Part shown: one piece after another, positions 25,482 through 33,547 of the stretch
How the letters are laid out: each line of letters begins with the position of its first letter
Numbering within the stretch: the first letter of the stretch is position 1
Assembly (NCBI GenBank): GCA_041483135.1
Contig: JBGPFE010000016.1
Coordinates: 1 to 64,000, forward strand
DNA from: PALSA-1004 sp041483135
Lineage (GTDB): Bacteria; Pseudomonadota; Gammaproteobacteria; Burkholderiales; SG8-41
Length of the DNA: 64,000 bases
Direction of reading: 5' to 3'
Position numbers and translations under genes: made by a program
The notes under the pieces: generated by a model
The model's input: the letters and a program-made list of their open reading frames with translations, nothing else
Told to the model about the DNA's origin: nothing
Database searches by the model: none

Positions 25482-26459
25482 ATGATAAGCATGGACCGGT
25501 TGTCCGTCGTTTGCATGGGATGCTGGCTCGCCGTGCCGGGCGGCATGGCGGCAGCGCAGACGTATCCTGTGAAGTCGATCCGTGTGGTGGTGCCGTTTGC
25601 GCCCGGCGGCGCCACCGACATCACCGGTCGCCTTGCGGCACAGAAGATTACGGAGGCGTGGGGGCAGAACATGATCATCGACAATCGCCCCGGCGCGAGC
25701 GGCATGATCGGGGCCGATATCGTGGCCAAGGCGCCGTCCGACGGCTACACCGTGCTGCTCGGTTCGACCGCGGAACTCGCGATCAACCAGCATCTGTACA
25801 GCAAGATGGCCTACAGCACCGAAAAAGACCTGGCGCCGGTGACACTGGCGGCGGTTACCCCGCTGATACTGGTGATCCATCCGTCGATACCGGCGAAGTC
25901 GGTGCAGGAACTCATCCGGCTCGCCAAGGCTCGCCCCGGCCAGCTCACTTATGCGTCGGCAGGCACCGGCGGCGTCCAGCACCTGGCCGGCGAGCTGCTC
26001 AAGACAACCGCCGGGATCAATATTATCCACGTGCCGTACAAAGGCGCAGGTCCTGCAATCGGCGATCTGCTCGGTGGTCAGGTATCGATGTTTTTTTCCG
26101 GCATGCTGCCGGCGATTCCGCACGTAAAAGGCGGCAAGCTGCGCGCGCTCGCGGTAACCACGCGGACGCGTTCACCGGCCGCGCCGGAAGTGCCGACCAT
26201 GGCGGAAGCCGGCGTGCCGGGGTTCGACATCAGCAACTGGTTTGCCTATTTCGTGCCGGCCGGTACTTCCAGGGAGATCGTATCCAAGCTCAGCACTGAA
26301 CTGGCGCGGGTGCTCAAGCTGCCCGATGTCAAGGAAAAGCTCGCTTCACAGGGGGCCGAAACTGTCGGCGACTCGCCCGAGCAGCTCGGGCAGTTCGTGC
26401 GCGCGGAAAGCGCGAAGTACGCGAAACTGATCAAGGCCTCGGGCGCCAAAGCGGATTGA
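25482..26459 (+). CDS. Bug/TctC-family binding protein (4)
   Basis: Periplasmic binding protein, 325 residues, directly after TctC (3) and only moderately similar to it, so not a recent tandem copy. Signal peptide about 1-25 (MAAAQ). Landmarks are TYPVKSIRVVVPFAPGGATD, DNRPGASGMIG, SDGYTVL and LTYASAGTGGVQHLAGELL. AAAAGGAGG lies in front of ATG 25482. It is followed 21 bp later by the hydroxyisobutyrate-dehydrogenase-like gene, which may act on the imported acid. Confidence 0.9.
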   Translation: MISMDRLSVVCMGCWLAVPGGMAAAQTYPVKSIRVVVPFAPGGATDITGRLAAQKITEAWGQNMIIDNRPGASGMIGADIVAKAPSDGYTVLLGSTAELAINQHLYSKMAYSTEKDLAPVTLAAVTPLILVIHPSIPAKSVQELIRLAKARPGQLTYASAGTGGVQHLAGELLKTTAGINIIHVPYKGAGPAIGDLLGGQVSMFFSGMLPAIPHVKGGKLRALAVTTRTRSPAAPEVPTMAEAGVPGFDISNWFAYFVPAGTSREIVSKLSTELARVLKLPDVKEKLASQGAETVGDSPEQLGQFVRAESAKYAKLIKASGAKAD

Positions 26460-26480
26460 TTGTGTGAAGGGTGGACGGAA

Positions 26481-27371
26481 ATGACGGAGCCGCAACAGAA
26501 GAAGCTGAAACTCGCATTCATCGGGTTGGGAGTCATGGGCTATCCGATGGCGGGACACCTTGCGCGCGCCGGCCACGACGTCACGGTCTACAACCGCACG
26601 CAGGCCAAGGCCGGCAAGTGGGTCAAGGAATACGGCGGGCGCCCGGCGCCGACGCCACGTGCGGCGGCACAGACAGCGCAAATCGTGTTCTCGTGCGTCG
26701 GCAACGATAGCGATCTGCGCCAGGTCACGCTCGGGTCTGACGGCGCGTTCGCGGGAACGAAGCGCGGCGCGATCTACGCCGATCATTCGACGGTATCGGC
26801 CAACGTGTCGCGCGAGCTTGAGCAGATGGCGCGCGCCGGCGGCTTCAGTTATCTCGATGCGCCGGTTTCGGGCGGCCAGGCCGGCGCCGAGAAGGGCATC
26901 CTCACCATCATGGTCGGCGGCGACGCGCAGGCGTTTGCGACAGTGCAGCCAGTGATGGCGCACTACGGCCGTGCGGTGACCCTGATGGGGCCGCCCGGCT
27001 GCGGCCAGCTCACCAAGATGGTGAACCAGATCACGGTCGTCGGCCTCGTGCAGGCGCTCGCCGAGGGTTTGAATTTTGCAATGCGTGCCGGGCTCGATGC
27101 GAAAAAAGTCATCGAGGTGATCTCGAAAGGCGCGGCGCAGTCGTGGCAGCTCGAGAACCGCGGCCCGACCATGGTCGACGACAAGTACGACTTCGGCTTC
27201 GCGGTCGACTGGATGCGCAAGGACCTGCAGATCTGTCTCGACGAGGCGCGGCGCAACGGTTCTTTGCTGCCGTTCACGGCGCTGGTCGAGCAGTATTACG
27301 GCAAGTTGCAGGAAAAAGGCTACGGCCGTCTCGATTCATCCAGCCTCATGAAGCTCTTGACGGATAAATGA
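26481..27371 (+). CDS. 3-hydroxyisobutyrate dehydrogenase-family NAD(P)-dependent oxidoreductase
   Basis: Beta-hydroxyacid dehydrogenase, 296 residues. The Rossmann motif is FIGLGVMGYPMAGHLARAGH (about residues 13-32). The substrate-site block is LDAPVSGGQAGAEKGIL. The catalytic Lys lies in GCGQLTKMVNQ. The C-terminal helical domain ends with DLQICLDEARRNG, as in the family (D-x-x-L-x3-A). Possible substrates are 3-hydroxyisobutyrate, tartronate semialdehyde or succinic semialdehyde; the sequence alone does not decide. Its stop overlaps the Nudix start by 4 bp (ATGA), indicating translational coupling. Confidence 0.88.
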   Translation: MTEPQQKKLKLAFIGLGVMGYPMAGHLARAGHDVTVYNRTQAKAGKWVKEYGGRPAPTPRAAAQTAQIVFSCVGNDSDLRQVTLGSDGAFAGTKRGAIYADHSTVSANVSRELEQMARAGGFSYLDAPVSGGQAGAEKGILTIMVGGDAQAFATVQPVMAHYGRAVTLMGPPGCGQLTKMVNQITVVGLVQALAEGLNFAMRAGLDAKKVIEVISKGAAQSWQLENRGPTMVDDKYDFGFAVDWMRKDLQICLDEARRNGSLLPFTALVEQYYGKLQEKGYGRLDSSSLMKLLTDK

Positions 27372-28189
27372 TGACCGAGGTCACGCCGCTTCCCGCCGCG
27401 ACGGTCGCGCTGGTGCGCGACAGCGATGCCGGGCTCGAGGTGCTGATGCTGGAGCGCAACCTCAACTCGGGGTTCATGCCCGGCGCTTACGTTTTTCCGG
27501 GCGGCGGTCTCGACGATTCGGACAGTTCGCCCGCAATGCATGCGTTGTGCGCGGGCGTCAGCGATACGCAGGCGAGCAGCGCGCTCGGCCTCGAGCGCGG
27601 CGGTCTCGCTTACTGGGCGGCGGCGATACGCGAGTCTTTCGAGGAAGCGGGGTTGCTGATTGCATACGGCAACGACCGGCGCATGGTCGCGCTCGACGAG
27701 CCGGAGACGGTCGAACGCTTTCGCCGGCATCGCCACGTGCTCAATCAAGGCGCGCGCAGTTTGCTTGATATTTTGCGTGAGGAGCGCCTGACGCTCGCCA
27801 CCGACCAGCTCGTGTACTTCAGCCACTGGATCACGCCGGTGTCGGCGCCCCGCCGCTACGACACGCGGTTTTTCGTGGCGGCCGCGCCGCCGGCGCAGGC
27901 GCCGCTGCACGACAATCATGAAGTCATCAGCCACGTCTGGGTGCGCCCGGCCTCTGCGCTCGAGCGTCATAAAAAGGACGACTTCAAGATACGCTTTCCG
28001 ACGTTGCGCACGCTCGAAGAGTTCGCCGCGTACTCGTCGGTCGATGCATTGCTGCAGGCCATGCGCGCCAAGCGCGATATCCCGGCGATCCTGCCGCGCA
28101 TCAGCAAAGAGGGCGCACGCCTGACGCCGGGCGAGCCGGGTTACGAAGAAATGGTCGCGCGCGAATTGCGGGGCCAATGGAAAATCTGA
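27368..28189 (+). CDS. Nudix hydrolase (NUDT19/CoA-diphosphatase-like)
   Basis: Hydrolyses a nucleoside-diphosphate-linked substrate; 273 residues. The Nudix box is split by an insertion: the glycines are at PGGGLDD (44-50) and the RESFEEAGLL core at 88-97. This insertion of about 30 residues between GG and RExxEE is typical of the NUDT19/NUDT8-like group linked to acyl-CoA or CoA hydrolysis. The C-terminus is a helical extension. Its start overlaps the previous gene by 4 bp, and its last 13 bp overlap the metallo-beta-lactamase gene, so the three form a tight operon. A role in clearing acyl-CoA species would fit but is inference. Confidence 0.85.
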   Translation: MMTEVTPLPAATVALVRDSDAGLEVLMLERNLNSGFMPGAYVFPGGGLDDSDSSPAMHALCAGVSDTQASSALGLERGGLAYWAAAIRESFEEAGLLIAYGNDRRMVALDEPETVERFRRHRHVLNQGARSLLDILREERLTLATDQLVYFSHWITPVSAPRRYDTRFFVAAAPPAQAPLHDNHEVISHVWVRPASALERHKKDDFKIRFPTLRTLEEFAAYSSVDALLQAMRAKRDIPAILPRISKEGARLTPGEPGYEEMVARELRGQWKI

Positions 28190-29016
28190 TCCCGATCGTT
28201 CCGGGTGAACCGGCGCGGCTCTCGGCGCTGGTGCGTCGCGTGACTGCGCCGAATCCCGGCATGATGACCGGCCCCGGCACGAATACCTATATCGTCGGCA
28301 CGTCGGCGCTGGCGCTGATCGACCCCGGTCCGGAAAGCGAAGCGCACCTCGAGGCAATGCTCGCTGCGGTCGGCGACCGGTTGCGCTGGATCCTGTGCAC
28401 CCATACGCACCCCGATCATTCGCCAGGCGCGCGGGCGCTCAAGGCGGCGACCGGCGCGGCAGTGATCGGCATGCGCGCGCCGCCGCACGGCAACCAGGAT
28501 TCGGGATTTGCGCCCGACCGCGTGTTCAAGGACGGCGACGTGCTCGATGGGGGCGATTTCACGTTGCGCGCGGTGCACACGCCGGGCCACGCGTCGAACC
28601 ATCTCTGCTATCTGCTCGAAAGGGAAAAGCTGCTATTCACCGGCGACCACGTCATGCAGGGCTCGACAGTGGTGATCAATCCGCCCGACGGCGACATGGT
28701 TGCGTACTTCGATTCGCTCGAAGCGCTGCTCGCGCTCGATATCGCGCATATCGCCCCGGGACATGGCCACCCGATCGAAAAACCGCACGACGAAGTCAGG
28801 CGATTGATCGCGCATCGTTTGAAGCGTGAGCAGAAGGTAATCGATGCATTCGCAGTGAATGACCCCGCAACGCTCGACGAGCTGCTGCCGATCGTATATT
28901 CGGACACGCCGCAGCGGCTGCACCCGGTCGCGAGCCGTTCGCTGCATGCGCATCTCCTGAAACTCGAGCGCGACGGCAGGGTATGCCGGCAGGGAGAGCG
29001 CTGGAAGCTAAGCTAA
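28177..29016 (+). CDS. Metallo-beta-lactamase-fold hydrolase (LACTB2/glyoxalase II-like)
   Basis: Di-zinc hydrolase of 279 residues. The metal motif is T-H76-T-H78-P-D80-H81 with further ligands in HTPGHASN, TGDHVMQG and PGHGHPI. The C-terminal 80 residues form the winged-helix region seen in LACTB2-like proteins (LLKLERDGRVCRQGERW). It overlaps the Nudix gene by 13 bp. The TAA stop (29014-29016) lies in the CTAA target flank of a mobile repeat that begins at the next base, so the original 3' end may have been altered. A thioester or nucleic-acid substrate is possible. Confidence 0.87.
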   Translation: MENLIPIVPGEPARLSALVRRVTAPNPGMMTGPGTNTYIVGTSALALIDPGPESEAHLEAMLAAVGDRLRWILCTHTHPDHSPGARALKAATGAAVIGMRAPPHGNQDSGFAPDRVFKDGDVLDGGDFTLRAVHTPGHASNHLCYLLEREKLLFTGDHVMQGSTVVINPPDGDMVAYFDSLEALLALDIAHIAPGHGHPIEKPHDEVRRLIAHRLKREQKVIDAFAVNDPATLDELLPIVYSDTPQRLHPVASRSLHAHLLKLERDGRVCRQGERWKLS

Positions 29017-29117
29017 TGCCGTTCCAACTTGATTGGCCTGATGACCACGAGGATCCTTCTGCTGAATATTGTGCCTCGATCACCCATCACAGATAGCTCG
29101 GAATAGTTGGAACGGCA
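29017..29117. mobile_element. MITE-like element, copy A (101 bp)
   Basis: Bounded by TGCCGTTCCAACT and its reverse complement AGTTGGAACGGCA, flanked by CTAA (29013-29016) and CTAG (29118-29121). The terminal 13 bp are the same as in copies B, C and D, but the inner about 70 bp are unrelated to theirs. It abuts the metallo-beta-lactamase-fold stop codon. No coding capacity. Confidence 0.8.
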
Positions 29118-29180
29118 CTAGGCTTGGCAGTATTGCGTAGTTGCGTCACAATATTCCGCGCGTGGCTTGCTGGAGGGGCG

Positions 29181-30041
29181 ATGATTACAGTCAGGAAATA
29201 CGCTGCGCCGCTCGGCGCGGAAATCGGCGGCGTCGATTGCTCGGCGGAGATCGCGGGCGACGTGCTGGCGGCGATAGAACGGGCCTGGTACGACAACCTC
29301 GTGATCGTGTTTCGCGGCCAGCGGCTCGACGATGACAAGCTGCTCGCATTCGCGGGCCGTTTCGGCGAGCTCGACGATGCGCCACAGAATCCTTCCGGCA
29401 AACCGTGGCTCGCCGGCTATCCGAAGCTGAACGTCGTCACCAACATGCGCGACGAAAAAGGCAATCTGCTCGGCAGCCACGGCAACGCTGAAATGACCTG
29501 GCACTCTGACCTGTCGTACTCCCCGGTGCCGGCCGCGGCGAGCATGCTGTACGGCATCGTGTGCCCGCCCGAAGGCGGCGCGACGCATTTCGCCAATATG
29601 TATCTCGCGTACGAGAAACTGCCCGGGGATATCCGGAACGCAATCGCCGGTCGCCGCGCGATTCACGATATTTCAACCAATGCGGTCGGCACTCTGCGCG
29701 CCGGCTATCAGAAGGTCACCGACCCGCGCAACGCGCCCGGCTGCCATCATCCGCTGGTGCGCGTGCATCCGAAGTCCGGGCGCAAGGCGCTGTTTCTGCC
29801 GCGCCGGCTCAACGGCTACATTCTGGGATTGCCGCTCGCGGACAGCGAAGCGCTGCTTGACCGGTTATGGGCGCACGCGGTGAAACCCGAATTCGCCTGG
29901 GGGCACCATTGGCAGACCGGCGACCTGGTAATGTGGGACAACCGCTGCGTCTTGCACCGGCGTGACAGTTTCGACGACAGCCATCCGCGCCTGCTGCACC
30001 GCGCGCAGACGAAGGGCACCGAAGCCCCGATTGCCGGTTGA
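29181..30041 (+). CDS. TauD/TfdA-family Fe(II)/2-oxoglutarate dioxygenase
   Basis: Non-haem iron dioxygenase of 286 residues that hydroxylates its substrate with 2-oxoglutarate, as taurine, alkylsulfate and 2,4-D dioxygenases do. The HxD pair is H108/D110 in MTWHSDLSY. The distal His lies in WDNRCVLHRRD, with the 2OG-binding Arg downstream (HPRLLHRAQ). GGAGGGG precedes ATG 29181, excluding the longer frame from 29124. It follows mobile element A and ends at a strong bidirectional terminator. Being near two sulfatases, an alkylsulfate-type role (AtsK-like) is attractive but unproven. Confidence 0.88.
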   Translation: MITVRKYAAPLGAEIGGVDCSAEIAGDVLAAIERAWYDNLVIVFRGQRLDDDKLLAFAGRFGELDDAPQNPSGKPWLAGYPKLNVVTNMRDEKGNLLGSHGNAEMTWHSDLSYSPVPAAASMLYGIVCPPEGGATHFANMYLAYEKLPGDIRNAIAGRRAIHDISTNAVGTLRAGYQKVTDPRNAPGCHHPLVRVHPKSGRKALFLPRRLNGYILGLPLADSEALLDRLWAHAVKPEFAWGHHWQTGDLVMWDNRCVLHRRDSFDDSHPRLLHRAQTKGTEAPIAG

Positions 30042-30060
30042 GCTGGCGCTGCCGGCGGAC

Positions 30061-30094
30061 GACAAAAAGCCCGCGTGACGCGGGCTTTTTTGTC
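30061..30094. terminator. Bidirectional intrinsic terminator
   Basis: GACAAAAAGCCCGCG, loop TGA, CGCGGGC followed by a T tract. The stem is flanked by A on one side and T on the other, so it can end both the TauD-like gene (plus) and the small secreted protein gene (minus). Confidence 0.85.
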
Positions 30095-30111
30095 GTGCGG
30101 CGCGCTGCCGG

Positions 30112-30459
30112 TTACTTCTGCGTCTGCGCGTCGTGTTTCTGGCGGTGGATCGCCTTGCTGTCGCGGTTCGCTTCGCGGTGCAGTTTTGCGCGTTCCTTCT
30201 TGGTGACCTTGCCGTCGGCCTGCGCTTTTTCCTTGTCGGCCTCAAGCTTGCCTTCGCGCTTTTCGAGGCGCGCTGCTTCCTTACCGGTCAGCTGCCCCGA
30301 TTTGACGCCCTGTTCGATGCGCTTTTGCTGGTTCGCCTGGCGCTTGTCGATGCCGGGCGTCGCGGCAGGGTCTTTCGCCGGCGGGGTGGTGGTTTGCGCG
30401 AACGCGGTGCCGGCAAACGCCAGCGCTACTGCAACAACGGCTGCTTTCATGTTAATCAT
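30112..30459 (-). CDS. Small secreted charged helical protein
   Basis: 115 residues. Signal peptide about 1-21 (ending AFAQ). The mature protein is almost entirely helix-forming Lys/Glu/Gln/Arg-rich sequence with SGQLTGKEAARLEKREGKLE and ADGKVTKKERAKLHREANR. The two segments look like paired short calcium-loop-like or heptad units. This type recurs in Betaproteobacteria as an uncharacterised periplasmic protein. AGGAG with 7-base spacing fixes the start at ATG 30459. It stands alone, convergent with the TauD-like gene across a shared terminator. I cannot assign a function. Confidence 0.72.
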   Translation of the reverse strand: MINMKAAVVAVALAFAGTAFAQTTTPPAKDPAATPGIDKRQANQQKRIEQGVKSGQLTGKEAARLEKREGKLEADKEKAQADGKVTKKERAKLHREANRDSKAIHRQKHDAQTQK

Positions 30460-30595
30460 TGCTCATCTCCTGTTGGGTAATGAAAGATCTCCGCAAATGG
30501 GTGCTGCAATCCCAACAACGTCCCCTCACAGCCAGCGTTGACGCTGATGATTCCCGCTTTGTATCAAATTGTATCGGCCCCTCGGCCGGTGGCGA

Positions 30596-31585
30596 TCACT
30601 GTATCGCCATGACGTGCGCTTCCTTGACTACCCTGGCCCATTTCGGCACGTCGCGCTTGAGCACGTTGCGGAACTGCTCGGGCGGGCCGCCCGCGGGGTC
30701 GAGGCCTTCGCCCGCCATGCGCTCCTGCATGTCCGGCGCTTTGATGGCCTTGGCGATTTCCGTGTTCCAGCGCGTGACGATTTCTTTCGGCAGGTTTTTG
30801 GGCCCCCAGCACGCGTACCACAGCACCGCCTCGTAGCCGGGAACGGTTTCGGCGACGGTCGGCATGTCGGGCACCGCGTTGTTGCGCTTGGTGGTGCTCA
30901 CCGCGATGCCGCGCAGCTTGCCCGTCTTGTTCTGCGGCACCATCGACGGCAGGCTGCCGAAGATCAGTTGCACGTGACCGCCGAGCAGGTCGGTGAGAGC
31001 TGCGCCGGTGCCTTTGTACGGGACGTGCGTCATCTTGATGTCCGCCATCATGTCGAACAGCTCGGTCGCAAGGTGCGTGATGCCGCCGGTGCCGGTGGAA
31101 GCGTAATTGAGGCTGTTGGGTTTCGCTTTGGCGAGCGCGATCAGCTCTTTGATCGATTTCGCCGGCACGCCCGGGTGCAGCGCGACCATGAAGCCGCTCT
31201 CGCCGATGAGCGCAATCGGCGTGATGTCATTGACCGGATCGTACGCGAGCTTGAAGATCGCAGCGTTGGTCGAGTAGCTTGCCGACACCATGATCAGGGT
31301 ATAACCGTCCGGAGTGGCGTGCGCTGCGGTCTCGGCGCCGATCGTGCCGCCGCCGCCCGCACGGTTGTCGACCACCACCGACTGGCCGAGAGCTTCAGTC
31401 AGCTTCTGCGCGAGCGCCCGCGCGACGATGTCGGTGCCGCCTCCGGGTGCGAATGGAACAATCAACCGGATAGGCTTGGTTGGATAATTCTTTTGCGCGG
31501 CGGCGTGATCCGCATAAAGCGCAGCGGCAAGCGCGGCCGCGAGCAACGCTGCGCCGACGGCTGGTAAGTGGGTGATCCTGTGCAT
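30596..31585 (-). CDS. Bug/TctC-family binding protein (5)
   Basis: Periplasmic binding protein, 329 residues, with a signal peptide of about 31 residues ending AAAQ. Mature start NYPTKPIRLIVPFAPGGGTD, DNRAGGGGTIGA (the usual Pro of DNRPG is Ala), TPDGYTL and LNYASTGTGGITHLATEL. GGAGGAAA just upstream of ATG 31585 decides the start over the longer open frame from 31663. It is on the same strand as the MmgE/PrpD gene upstream, separated by 181 bp of hairpin repeats, and may bind a tricarboxylate used by that enzyme. Confidence 0.9.
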   Translation of the reverse strand: MHRITHLPAVGAALLAAALAAALYADHAAAQKNYPTKPIRLIVPFAPGGGTDIVARALAQKLTEALGQSVVVDNRAGGGGTIGAETAAHATPDGYTLIMVSASYSTNAAIFKLAYDPVNDITPIALIGESGFMVALHPGVPAKSIKELIALAKAKPNSLNYASTGTGGITHLATELFDMMADIKMTHVPYKGTGAALTDLLGGHVQLIFGSLPSMVPQNKTGKLRGIAVSTTKRNNAVPDMPTVAETVPGYEAVLWYACWGPKNLPKEIVTRWNTEIAKAIKAPDMQERMAGEGLDPAGGPPEQFRNVLKRDVPKWARVVKEAHVMAIQ

Positions 31586-31640
31586 GACTTTCCTCCGGGG
31601 TGGATCTTTCTCGATTCGGCACAACGGCAAAAAACAATTG

Positions 31641-31748
31641 GCCACAGAGATCACAGAGAACATAGAGAGAAGCCAAAAACGGAAAATCCGGAAACCCGAT
31701 GCATTCCTGATCTTATCTTTTCTCTGTGACCTCTGTGTCCTCTGTGGC
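31641..31748. repeat. Inverted arms of degenerate CACAGAG repeats
   Basis: Left arm 31641-31671 (GCCACAGAGATCACAGAGAA and on) and right arm 31719-31748, the reverse complement of GCCACAGAGGACACAGAGGT and on. The arms are about 30 bp each with a roughly 47-bp loop, between the MmgE/PrpD and TctC (5) genes. A single arm occurs at about 17888-17908 beside the pseudogenes. Confidence 0.75.
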
Positions 31749-31766
31749 TGACGTTGTTCTGCTGTA

Positions 31767-33164
31767 TCACGCCGCAGCGCGTTTCGATTTCGGATTGCTC
31801 AGCAGATCGAGCAGCATGCGCACCGGGTGCTGTTCGATGTTGAGCGCGACTGCGGCGATCCGGTCGGCCGGCAGAGCGGGATTGATGCCGCGAAATTTGT
31901 CGGTGACGCCCTCGGCATCGATCGGCGCGTGAATCGAGCCGGTCGGGTTCATCACGTCGGCGCGTTCCCACTTGCCATTGTGCTCGGCCGCGACCCAGCC
32001 GGGGAAATCCTTGGGATAAAGCTTGTCGAGCTCGGGATCGGGCACGAGCTCTATTTTGACCGCGAGAGCGGTAATTTTGGGATCGGCAAGCTTGGCGTCG
32101 CTGAACTGCTGAGGCAGCGCCTGGCCTTCGATCAGCGCCGCTGCGACGCAGTAGCGCAGGCTCATCTGGGCGTTGAGCACGGTGCCCGGCGTGTAATCGA
32201 AACCGCATTGCACATCCACCACTTTGGCGGTGCCGACGCGCACGCGCCGCTTGGTGTCCCACGGTGCGCCGAGTTTCTTGCGCAGCGCAAGCGCGGCGTC
32301 GACGTAGGAATGCGTGCTGCCGCAGCACGAGTAGGGCTTGATCGAGGTTTTGTCGAGGTGGTACACCGCGCCGAGGTCCCCGGTGAGCGGCGCCGGGTCG
32401 GACGCATCGGAAAATGCTTTCAGCATGCCGCCGTCCGTGAATTCGTAAATCTGCGTCGGTCCCGTGAAGCCGAGTTGGGCGAGCTCGGCAGCGAGCACCC
32501 CGGAATGCGCGGCCTTGCCGGCGTGAAACCGTTTGCTCATGGTGCCGTCCGCGTTGAATGCCCACAGGCCGGCGCCTTGCGTGCCGGCGAGCCCGAGCGC
32601 CCACGCCGTCTGCTCGGTATTGAGCTTCAGCAGCGAAGCGCAGGCAGCGGCGGCGCCGAACGGCCCGCACACGCCGGTCAGATGCCAGCCGCGCAGACGT
32701 GCAGCGGATGGATTGAGCGCGAGGCTCGTGCGGATCATCACTTCGTATCCTGCTGCAATCGCAGTAACGAGCTCAGTGCCGGTGCTGTTCAGCTTTTCCG
32801 CCACGGCTATCGCGGCGGGCACCACGACTGCGCCGGGATGCAGCTTGGCGTTGTGGTAATCGTCAAGCTCGAAGGCGTGCGCCGCGGTGGCGTTGACGAG
32901 CGCGGCATCAGTCGTGCGCAGCGACGGCTGCGCTTCGCCCCACACGCGGGCTTCGCCGGTGCCGGTCGTGCCGCGCCGGGCCCATGTCAACAACATCTGC
33001 GCCCACGGCGTGCAGTACCCATAGACGCCGGCGCCGATGGTGTCGAGAATCGCGATGCGCACGACTTCACGCGTGCGCTGCGGCAGGTCGTCGTAAGTGA
33101 GGGTCGCGACCCAGTTGGCCACTTCGCGGGTAGGTGCGGCGACTGCGCGGCGGTCTAAATTCAT
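31767..33164 (-). CDS. MmgE/PrpD family protein (2-methylcitrate dehydratase-like)
   Basis: Member of the MmgE/PrpD superfamily (2-methylcitrate dehydratase, iminodisuccinate epimerase, cis-aconitate decarboxylase relatives), 465 residues. The opening REVANWVATLTYDDLPQRTR and AILDTIGAGVYG are the family start. HAFELDDYHNAKLHPGAVVV carries the conserved Asp/His residues, GPFGAAAACASLL the glycine-rich turn, and KPYSCCGSTHSYVDAAL the lid-type Lys/Cys segment. GAGGAG precedes ATG 33164. It is divergent from the TcuA-like gene and near a PrpF-like gene 9 kb on, consistent with tricarboxylate or 2-methylcitrate-like chemistry. Specific substrate unknown. Confidence 0.87.
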   Translation of the reverse strand: MNLDRRAVAAPTREVANWVATLTYDDLPQRTREVVRIAILDTIGAGVYGYCTPWAQMLLTWARRGTTGTGEARVWGEAQPSLRTTDAALVNATAAHAFELDDYHNAKLHPGAVVVPAAIAVAEKLNSTGTELVTAIAAGYEVMIRTSLALNPSAARLRGWHLTGVCGPFGAAAACASLLKLNTEQTAWALGLAGTQGAGLWAFNADGTMSKRFHAGKAAHSGVLAAELAQLGFTGPTQIYEFTDGGMLKAFSDASDPAPLTGDLGAVYHLDKTSIKPYSCCGSTHSYVDAALALRKKLGAPWDTKRRVRVGTAKVVDVQCGFDYTPGTVLNAQMSLRYCVAAALIEGQALPQQFSDAKLADPKITALAVKIELVPDPELDKLYPKDFPGWVAAEHNGKWERADVMNPTGSIHAPIDAEGVTDKFRGINPALPADRIAAVALNIEQHPVRMLLDLLSNPKSKRAAA

Positions 33165-33388
33165 GATGTGATTCTCCTCGGTGAGAGCGTTCGTCTGGCG
33201 TCGATGCAGTGACTGTCGTCAGCCGGATGAGTGTGCGAATACAGGTATTGTAAATTGATGTCCGCAGGATGTCATTTCGCGCGCTGCATGCTGGCCTCTG
33301 CCTTGACACCGGTTCGCGCCCGCCCGCATACTCGGGTTCATATTCCGGATCGGCAACGGTTGAACAATATTCGCCGGTCCGCGGCCAG
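33165..33388. other. Non-coding spacer between divergent MmgE/PrpD and TcuA-like genes
   Basis: The 383-bp gap (33165-33547) holds the MmgE/PrpD ribosome site, about 200 bp with no recognisable gene, and mobile element B. I see no clear operator or promoter. Confidence 0.5.
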
Positions 33389-33488
33389 TACCGTTCCAAC
33401 TTGTTTCGCCCAACGCAGGCGCGTCGCTTGCCGGTGATGATCTGGCCGCCGAGGACAGTCAGGTTTACCGAAAATAGTTGGAACGGCA
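33389..33488. mobile_element. MITE-like element, copy B (100 bp)
   Basis: Begins TACCGTTCCAACT (one mismatch to the 13-bp terminus) and ends AGTTGGAACGGCA. It is flanked on both sides by CCAG (33385-33388 and 33489-33492), a perfect 4-bp target duplication. The interior is closely related to copies C and D. It lies in the promoter region of the TcuA-like gene. Confidence 0.85.
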
Positions 33489-33547
33489 CCAGTTTCCCGG
33501 CAGTTCCGCAACGATTCTGCTGACTTCAACAATGCCAGGAGCAATGC

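Noticed and set aside
29124..29180. N-terminal extension of the TauD-like protein
   Set aside because: It begins at the right flank of mobile element A, has no family similarity, and the strong ribosome site is in front of 29181.
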